A stretch of DNA of 10,260 bases from contig JAFDTG010000056.1 in assembly GCA_019594235.1 (NCBI GenBank), forward strand, positions 1 to 10,260, in the 5' to 3' direction. The notes under the pieces are model-generated. The model made no database searches. It was not told where the DNA came from and saw only the letters and a list, made by a program, of their open reading frames with translations. The position numbers and the translations under genes were made by a program. This document shows positions 6,111 to 10,260 of this stretch, in pieces (the first letter of the stretch is position 1; each line of letters begins with the position of its first letter). This DNA is from Candidatus Saliniplasma halalkaliphilum (GTDB lineage Archaea > Thermoplasmatota > Thermoplasmata > Halarchaeoplasmatales > Halarchaeoplasmataceae).

Positions 6111-6755
6111 TTAATTTGATGATCTCAAATGTATAACATCACCGGAGATTATCTTAGATCCATCTTGCAAAACTAACCTTCCCTTTTCGTCGATATCTTT
6201 CACTTTTCCAGAGATTGTTCCTGATGCTGTTTCAACTCTGACATCCTTTCCAATGGTAGATGAATACTGCCGGTATGATTTTAGGATGTTACTTGATCTG
6301 CCGTAGAAATTCGTCAAAATCGATTTCATGATTTTTTCAGGTGAATATGTTTTTTCAGTAACCGATTCGATACTGGTGCTGTTATCGATAGGTTCTGAAT
6401 CAATGTTCAAACCTATTCCAACGAGAGCTCTGTTTTCAAAAATTTCTGTAAGGATACCACAGATCTTCTTATCATTTACCAGTACGTCATTTGGCCATTT
6501 CAATGATGATTTTATATCCAAGTCTTCTAATGCACGTGCTATAGCGACACCTATTTTTATGGAAAGAATTGGGTCATAATCCGTACAAATAGTGAAATAT
6601 AGACCACCTTTTGGAGAAAGCCAGTGTCTACCTTTCCTTCCTCTCCCTGACGTTTGTTTCTTCGCTAGAACTGCGAAATCATCCGACTCACTTTTAACTA
6701 GTTTTTTAGCCACGTCGTTGGTAGAAGTGGTACTATCTAGTTTGTATATTTTTAT
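6111..6755 (-). CDS. birA: Biotin-[protein] ligase (single-domain BirA type), start codon uncertain
   Basis: Activates biotin with ATP and joins it to the biotinyl lysine of a carrier; the obvious partner here is OadA Lys567. Numbering from GTG at 6713: GRGRKGRHW (23-31, biotinyl-AMP loop), SPKGGLYF (33-40), KWPNDVL (72-78, catalytic Lys72), CGILTE (85-90), VGIGLN (98-103), and a C-terminal SH3-like domain ending in VIHLR. There is no N-terminal HTH, so it is not expected to act as a repressor. The first conventional start, GTG at 6713, would remove strand 1. The same frame continues upstream as IKIYKLDSTTSTND, matching the conserved biotin-site S-T-N motif. The coordinates given use the ATA at 6755, which lies six bases after a GAGGTG. 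An in-frame TGA is directly before it. An unusual AUA start or a sequence error explains this best. It follows the cupin gene on the same strand. Confidence 0.9.
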   Translation of the reverse strand: MKIYKLDSTTSTNDVAKKLVKSESDDFAVLAKKQTSGRGRKGRHWLSPKGGLYFTICTDYDPILSIKIGVAIARALEDLDIKSSLKWPNDVLVNDKKICGILTEIFENRALVGIGLNIDSEPIDNSTSIESVTEKTYSPEKIMKSILTNFYGRSSNILKSYRQYSSTIGKDVRVETASGTISGKVKDIDEKGRLVLQDGSKIISGDVIHLRSSN

Positions 6756-6761
6756 TCAACC

Positions 6762-6767
6762 CACCTC
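6762..6767 (-). promoter_or_regulatory. Shine-Dalgarno of the biotin ligase gene
   Basis: Minus-strand GAGGTG, overlapping the cupin stop codon. Spacing to the ATA at 6755 is six bases. Spacing to the TTG at 6757-6759 (other frame) would be only two, and to the GTG at 6713 it would be 48. This supports initiation near 6755. Confidence 0.55.
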
Positions 6768-7095
6768 ACATGAATGTTGGAGGTGTGCTCACTGTCAAGT
6801 AAACAGCTTTTTTATCACCGATATTCTTGGCATAGTGCGAGATATCTGATGGGTGCCAGAGTGTATCTCCAGCTTCCATCTTGTAGACTTCGTCACCGAC
6901 TTTGTACTCGATTATTCCACTCAAAACTAGATGTATCTCCTCGCCTTCATGGCAGTACCTGTCGGATTCAGTATCTATATCCAACTCCGCGATTATAGCT
7001 TCCATCTCTTCTGACTTCTGCAGTAGACGGAATAGCTTACCATCTACCTCCTTCCTTTCCTTCTCGTCTCCCTTCTTTACAAATTTAGATTTCAT
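6766..7095 (-). CDS. Small single-domain cupin protein
   Basis: A 109-aa cupin fold protein. Motif 1 is incomplete: Y47-C-H49-x3-E53-x6-G60, so the first His of HxH is replaced by Tyr, while His49 and Glu53 are kept. Motif 2, GDTLWHPSDISHYAKN (76-91), has Pro82, His87 and Asn91. A metal site from His49, Glu53 and His87 is possible. The ATG at 7095 (four bases after the oadB stop) is preferred; a TTG at 7107 would add MRDN and overlap oadB by eight bases. It sits between oadB and the biotin ligase on the same strand, so it is probably translated from the oad message. Cupins of this size can be small-molecule sensors, isomerases or decarboxylase helpers; the role here is unknown. A link with oxaloacetate or biotin metabolism is only suggested by position. 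Confidence 0.85.
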   Translation of the reverse strand: MKSKFVKKGDEKERKEVDGKLFRLLQKSEEMEAIIAELDIDTESDRYCHEGEEIHLVLSGIIEYKVGDEVYKMEAGDTLWHPSDISHYAKNIGDKKAVYLTVSTPPTFM

Positions 7096-7099
7096 ATTA

Positions 7100-8218
7100 T
7101 CACGCAAGTAATCCGATCAATATACCTGCTGCAGTGGCAGAACCGATCACTCCAGCAACATTCGGTCCCATGGCATGCATCAATAGATGGCTACCTGGGT
7201 TTTCTTTCTGACCTATCTTTTGTACAACTCTCGAGGCCATCGGTACCGCTGAAACTCCAGCCGCTCCTATCATGGGGTTGATCTTACCCTTGGATATCTT
7301 ATAGTATAACTGTCCAAATAACGTACCACCAGCCGTGGCTGTTGCGAAAGCGAAAATACCGAGTAGTAGGATCTTGAGAGTTTCGATCTGTATGAAAGTG
7401 TTGCCTGTCATTAAAAAACCGACACCGAGTCCGAGCATGATGGTAGCGATATCCATGAGTGCTCTACCACCAGTATCCGATAATCTGTCCATAACTCCAG
7501 AAACCTGGAATAGGTTACCGAGCATCAACATGCCGACTAAAGGTAGTGCATCTGGAACTAATAGTCCGACGATGATGGTGACTCCTATCGGGAATACAAT
7601 CTTTTCTAATTGACTGACCTCCCTCATCTTACCCATCTTGATCTTACGCTGCTTTTTAGTGGTTAACGCCTTGATTATTGGAGGTTGTATTATAGGTACA
7701 AGAGCCATGTAAGAATAAGCTGAAACCGTGACCGCTGCTATTATCTCAGGACGTTCACCAACGAGCCTAGTGGCAGCGTAGATAGCTGTAGGACCGTCAG
7801 CCCCGCCTATGATACCTATCGAAGCCGCTGCATTTAGATCAAAGCCGAGTATAATTGCAAGTCCAAGTGCTAAAAATATACCAACTTGAGCAGCAGCCCC
7901 TAGTAAGAACGTTTTAGGATTAGCTAATAAGGGTGAAAAGTCCGTCATAGTCCCTATACCAAGGAATATTATCAATGGGATTATACCGGTTGCGATGAGT
8001 TCTGAGTAAACGATGTACATCAACCCTGGACCGATATCAGCAGTTGGTCCAGCTGTTATACCTGTTAGAGGAAGATTAGCGAGTATGACCGCAAAGCCGA
8101 TAGGACCTAGTAAAAGAGGTTCCATTTTCTTTGCTATACCCAAATAAATCAATAATAGTCCAACACCGATCATAACTAAACTTTGCCAGGTCAGTGCAAG
8201 TAAACCGATTTCGAACAT
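7100..8218 (-). CDS. oadB: Na+-translocating oxaloacetate decarboxylase, beta subunit (OadB)
   Basis: Membrane subunit that decarboxylates carboxybiotin delivered by OadA and moves Na+ out of the cell. 372 aa, highly hydrophobic, many TM helices. Family hallmarks: GGADGPTAI (138-146) with Asp141, equivalent to the essential Asp203 of the Klebsiella enzyme; SAYSYMALVPIIQPP (166-180); KINPMIGAAGVSAVPMASRV (312-331) with Asn314, Ser323 and Arg330, equivalent to residues implicated in Na+ binding; and HAMGPNVAGVIGSATAAG (348-365). GcdB and MmdB of related pumps look alike, but the carboxyltransferase partner here is of the oxaloacetate type. The ATG directly abuts the TAA of the oadG-like gene, and its Shine-Dalgarno (GGGGTGG) is encoded by the last codons of that gene, so translational coupling is expected. 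Confidence 0.96.
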   Translation of the reverse strand: MFEIGLLALTWQSLVMIGVGLLLIYLGIAKKMEPLLLGPIGFAVILANLPLTGITAGPTADIGPGLMYIVYSELIATGIIPLIIFLGIGTMTDFSPLLANPKTFLLGAAAQVGIFLALGLAIILGFDLNAAASIGIIGGADGPTAIYAATRLVGERPEIIAAVTVSAYSYMALVPIIQPPIIKALTTKKQRKIKMGKMREVSQLEKIVFPIGVTIIVGLLVPDALPLVGMLMLGNLFQVSGVMDRLSDTGGRALMDIATIMLGLGVGFLMTGNTFIQIETLKILLLGIFAFATATAGGTLFGQLYYKISKGKINPMIGAAGVSAVPMASRVVQKIGQKENPGSHLLMHAMGPNVAGVIGSATAAGILIGLLA

Positions 8219-8401
8219 TTAATGTCCACCCCTTGAGTGTATTGCAGCAACGATAGCGGCAACTTTTTCCTTCTCATCTTCGTCCTCACTCACAAAAAAT
8301 TTGTTGATTATATATCCGAAAAAATACGTGCTTACAGTGAGGATAGTCAAAGTAATGAAAACAACGCCTAAACCTATTAAGATCACTTCTAGAGTGTTCA
8401 T
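8219..8401 (-). CDS. oadG: Oxaloacetate decarboxylase gamma-like subunit (OadG)
   Basis: A 60-aa protein with one N-terminal TM helix (about 5-33), an acidic/lysine linker (SEDEDEKEK, 38-46) and the C-terminal VAAIVAAIHS (47-56). This layout and the Ala/Ile-rich tail are those of OadG/MmdD small subunits, which hold the OadA and OadB parts together. Enterobacterial OadG is somewhat longer (about 80 aa) and has a His/Pro-rich end that binds Zn; here only a short SRGGH remains. The family call rests on topology and on the position between oadA and oadB (1 base after oadA, 0 before oadB). Confidence 0.85.
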   Translation of the reverse strand: MNTLEVILIGLGVVFITLTILTVSTYFFGYIINKFFVSEDEDEKEKVAAIVAAIHSRGGH

Positions 8402-8402
8402 G

Positions 8403-10211
8403 TTATCCTACCAACGTTGCTATTTGATCTCCCTCTTTAACATCTTGCCCCTTCTGTACATGGAGGGTTTTTATGGTTCCATCTTTAGGAGCGGGGATAT
8501 CGTTTTCCATCTTCATAGCTTCTAATATTGCTATTGGGTCACCTGCATTAACTTTGTCCCCGGTATTTACTTTTAAATCGATAATAGTACCTAGCATAGG
8601 TGCGTTTATCTGTGTTTCTTCCCCGGATGGTTCAGCATCTTTTGATTTACTTTTATCTTTTGATTTCGAAGGACCTTGTCCGTCGGGGAACAATACAGAA
8701 ACGTTGTATTCTTTTCCATCGATGATGACTTTTTCCTCATTCCTCATCTTTACCCTGTAGTCTTTACCATCGACTCTGACTTTCCCTTCGTATGGATACT
8801 CGATGCGCGGTACGACTTCTTTTTCTTCTCCTGGTTTTTCGAGTGGAAGTTGATCGGATGTGAATTCCGCTTCCACCTCACCTTTTAAGAATTTCAAACC
8901 GATATCGGGGTAGATCGTGTATGTAAGTACGTCTTCAGGTTTTCTTAAAAGACCCATATCTTCTAGTTCGTCTTTCTTTTTCTTATATTCTGGTTCTAAA
9001 AGACTTGCAGGTCTTTCATAGATCACTTCATCTTCCCAATCAGGACCTAAGATCATTTCGTACATCTCTTCAGATATCTCACCAGGAGGTCTACCGTACA
9101 TGCCTCTGAAGTACTCTTTAGTTGGATTAGTGATCCTTTTATATCTTCCGAATTTTACATTCATCACAGATTGAGTTCCTACTACTTGTGAAGTAGGGGT
9201 TACTAAAGTTGGATAACCAAACTCCTTCCTAACTTTTACTACTTCTTTCAATACTTCGTCATACTTATCAGCAGCACCCTGTTTTTCGAGCTGACTGACC
9301 AAGTTCGAAAGCATTCCACCGGGTATCTGATGCATGGTTACAGAAGGATCTAATCTTAAAGCTTGACTGCGGTGGAGATGTCTGTACTTATCCCATACCT
9401 CATTGAAGTATTCTCGGATGTCCATCAATAACTCCATATCATAACCGGTATCATATTCTGTACCTTTTAAAGCTGCAGTTACTGATTCCGTAGGAGGCTG
9501 ACCTGTTGCACCGGTTAGAGAGGAAATAGATGTATCCAATATATCCACACCGGCTTCACAAGCCTTCATATAAGCCATACCGGTCATACCAGAAGTGTTA
9601 TGGCTGTGCAAGTCGATGGGTATCTTAATCCCGGCGTCTTTACATCCTTTAATTATATCATAAGCTCTAGTTGGGGAGATCATACCGGCCATATCTTTTA
9701 TACACAGAGAATCACAACCCATCTTTTCTAATTCTTTAAAATCTTCAACATAACGTTCTACGGTGTGAACCGGTGATATGGTGTAACATAAAGATCCCTG
9801 GACGTGTCCTCCCACTTTCTTTGCTGTTTCGATAGGAACTTTCATGTTTCGTAGGTCGTTTAATGCGTCAAAGATCCGGAAATTGTCACACCCGTTCTTG
9901 TAAGCTAATTTTATAAATTTCTTGACAACATCATCCGGAAAATTTCTGTATGCAACGATATTCATAGCCCTTTCCAGCATCTGTAACGGAGTGTTGGGTA
10001 GGTGTTCACTCAAAGTGTTGAGCCTTTCCCAAGGATCTTCATTTAGATATCTGATACATGCATCGAAAGTGGCTCCACCCCATACTTCCAAAGAGTGAAA
10101 ACCTACTTTATCCATCTTGTCACATATCGGTACCATATCTTCTGTTCTTAATCTAGTCGCTAAAACGGACTGATGCGCATCCCTTAACGTTTGGTCATGT
10201 AATTGAACCAT
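8403..10211 (-). CDS. oadA: Oxaloacetate decarboxylase alpha subunit (OadA), carboxyltransferase plus biotinyl domain
   Basis: Transfers the carboxyl group of oxaloacetate to its own biotin, giving pyruvate. 602 aa, the normal length. The HMGL-like carboxyltransferase domain (about 3-265) has LHDQTLRDAHQS (4-15; metal ligand Asp6), CIKDMAGM (170-177; Lys172, the carbamylated lysine of the family) and DLHSHNTSGMTG (200-211; metal ligands His202, His204). A conserved PYC/OADA domain follows (about 285-460). The C-terminal biotinyl domain (about 535-602) carries EAMKME with biotin Lys567, 35 residues from the end. The linker before it (about 511-533) is Lys/Ser/Asp-rich rather than Ala/Pro-rich. 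Pyruvate carboxylase subunit B is similar, but the adjacent oadG-like and oadB genes, and no biotin carboxylase in view, favour the Na+ pump. The start has a strong GGAGG nine bases upstream. Confidence 0.96.
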   Translation of the reverse strand: MVQLHDQTLRDAHQSVLATRLRTEDMVPICDKMDKVGFHSLEVWGGATFDACIRYLNEDPWERLNTLSEHLPNTPLQMLERAMNIVAYRNFPDDVVKKFIKLAYKNGCDNFRIFDALNDLRNMKVPIETAKKVGGHVQGSLCYTISPVHTVERYVEDFKELEKMGCDSLCIKDMAGMISPTRAYDIIKGCKDAGIKIPIDLHSHNTSGMTGMAYMKACEAGVDILDTSISSLTGATGQPPTESVTAALKGTEYDTGYDMELLMDIREYFNEVWDKYRHLHRSQALRLDPSVTMHQIPGGMLSNLVSQLEKQGAADKYDEVLKEVVKVRKEFGYPTLVTPTSQVVGTQSVMNVKFGRYKRITNPTKEYFRGMYGRPPGEISEEMYEMILGPDWEDEVIYERPASLLEPEYKKKKDELEDMGLLRKPEDVLTYTIYPDIGLKFLKGEVEAEFTSDQLPLEKPGEEKEVVPRIEYPYEGKVRVDGKDYRVKMRNEEKVIIDGKEYNVSVLFPDGQGPSKSKDKSKSKDAEPSGEETQINAPMLGTIIDLKVNTGDKVNAGDPIAILEAMKMENDIPAPKDGTIKTLHVQKGQDVKEGDQIATLVG

Positions 10212-10220
10212 TATTTACTT

Positions 10221-10225
10221 CCTCC
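10221..10225 (-). promoter_or_regulatory. Shine-Dalgarno of oadA
   Basis: Minus-strand GGAGG within AGAAGGAGGAAG, nine bases before the ATG at 10211. It is the strongest ribosome binding site in the window and argues for a leadered or polycistronic message reaching oadA. Confidence 0.65.
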
Positions 10226-10231
10226 TTCTGG

Positions 10232-10239
10232 ATATATAA
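10232..10239 (-). promoter_or_regulatory. Possible TATA box upstream of oadA
   Basis: Minus-strand TTATATAT, centred 24 bases from the oadA ATG. Used as a promoter it would give a leaderless mRNA that excludes the good Shine-Dalgarno, so the two signals conflict. It may instead be part of an upstream gene: two frames stay open to the right edge, ending in TAA at 10215-10217 or 10211-10213. Confidence 0.3.
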
Positions 10240-10249
10240 CCATGCATGG
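10240..10249. repeat. 10-base perfect palindrome upstream of oadA
   Basis: CCATGCATGG lies directly upstream of the TATA-like sequence, where a BRE or an activator/repressor site could be. It may be chance, or part of an upstream coding region cut by the window edge. Confidence 0.3.
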
Positions 10250-10260
10250 GTATTCTATCC

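Noticed and set aside
6742..6752. TATA box (AATATAC) driving a short biotin ligase from GTG 6713
   Set aside because: The stretch encodes conserved strand-1 residues of the ligase, and the spacing would give a protein lacking the biotin-binding S-T-N motif, so coding is the better reading.
8403..10211. Pyruvate carboxylase subunit B instead of OadA
   Set aside because: The domain order is the same, but the adjacent oadG-like and oadB genes point to the decarboxylase pump and no biotin carboxylase gene is in view. The sequence right of the window could change this.
10212..10260. C-terminal end of an upstream gene
   Set aside because: Two minus-strand frames are open, but with about 14 codons each neither tail can be assigned to a family, so no gene is called.
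1..10260. tRNA, rRNA, CRISPR arrays, insertion sequences, phage genes
   Set aside because: No cloverleaf, regularly spaced direct repeats, transposase or integrase-like frame, or attachment-type repeats were seen; genes are tightly packed housekeeping and accessory metabolic genes.

Overview
The window looks like a moderately AT-rich euryarchaeal chromosome segment, probably from a non-methanogenic, amino-acid- or peptide-using lineage such as a Thermoplasmatota relative. That placement is an inference. The archaeal call rests on a V/A-type ATP synthase subunit D, on TATA boxes centred about 24-30 bases upstream of start codons with little or no leader, and on frequent AGA/AGG/ATA codons. A membrane-bound PQQ-repeat/fibronectin surface protein and a single-domain biotin ligase fit the same picture. 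No tRNA, rRNA, IS element, CRISPR array or prophage sign was seen.

Layout from left to right. (1) 1-1978, minus strand: atpD (A-type ATPase central stalk subunit D), then a 51-residue single-span membrane protein, then hutI (imidazolonepropionase), which runs off the left edge. (2) 2103-3776, plus strand: a secreted and membrane-anchored protein with an eight-blade PQQ-like propeller, an FnIII domain, a TM helix and a C-terminal four-cysteine zinc ribbon. (3) 3785-4261, minus: a Nudix hydrolase, convergent with the propeller gene and divergent from (4) 4361-5632, plus: a 12-TM MFS efflux-type transporter. (5) 5633-6058, minus: a GNAT acetyltransferase, convergent with the MFS gene with no spacer. 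(6) 6111-10211, minus: a five-gene block transcribed right to left as oadA, oadG-like, oadB, cupin, biotin-protein ligase.

The block at 6111-10211 is the functional core of the window. OadA carries an HMGL-like carboxyltransferase domain and a C-terminal biotinyl domain (AMKM, Lys567). OadG-like and OadB form the membrane part of a Na+-pumping oxaloacetate decarboxylase. The last gene encodes the ligase that would biotinylate OadA. Gene junctions are -8 (or +4), 0, 1 and about 10 bases, so one polycistronic unit is likely. Its expected product is a sodium-motive force coupled to oxaloacetate decarboxylation. Whether the ATP synthase represented here by atpD uses Na+ cannot be judged, because the rotor subunit is not in the window.

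Points most worth a second look: the biotin ligase keeps its conserved N-terminal biotin-binding motif in frame but has no ATG/GTG/TTG in front of it, only ATA codons behind a well-placed Shine-Dalgarno; atpD stands apart from the rest of the ATPase operon and is paired with a tiny membrane protein; and the propeller protein has a predicted cytoplasmic zinc ribbon.
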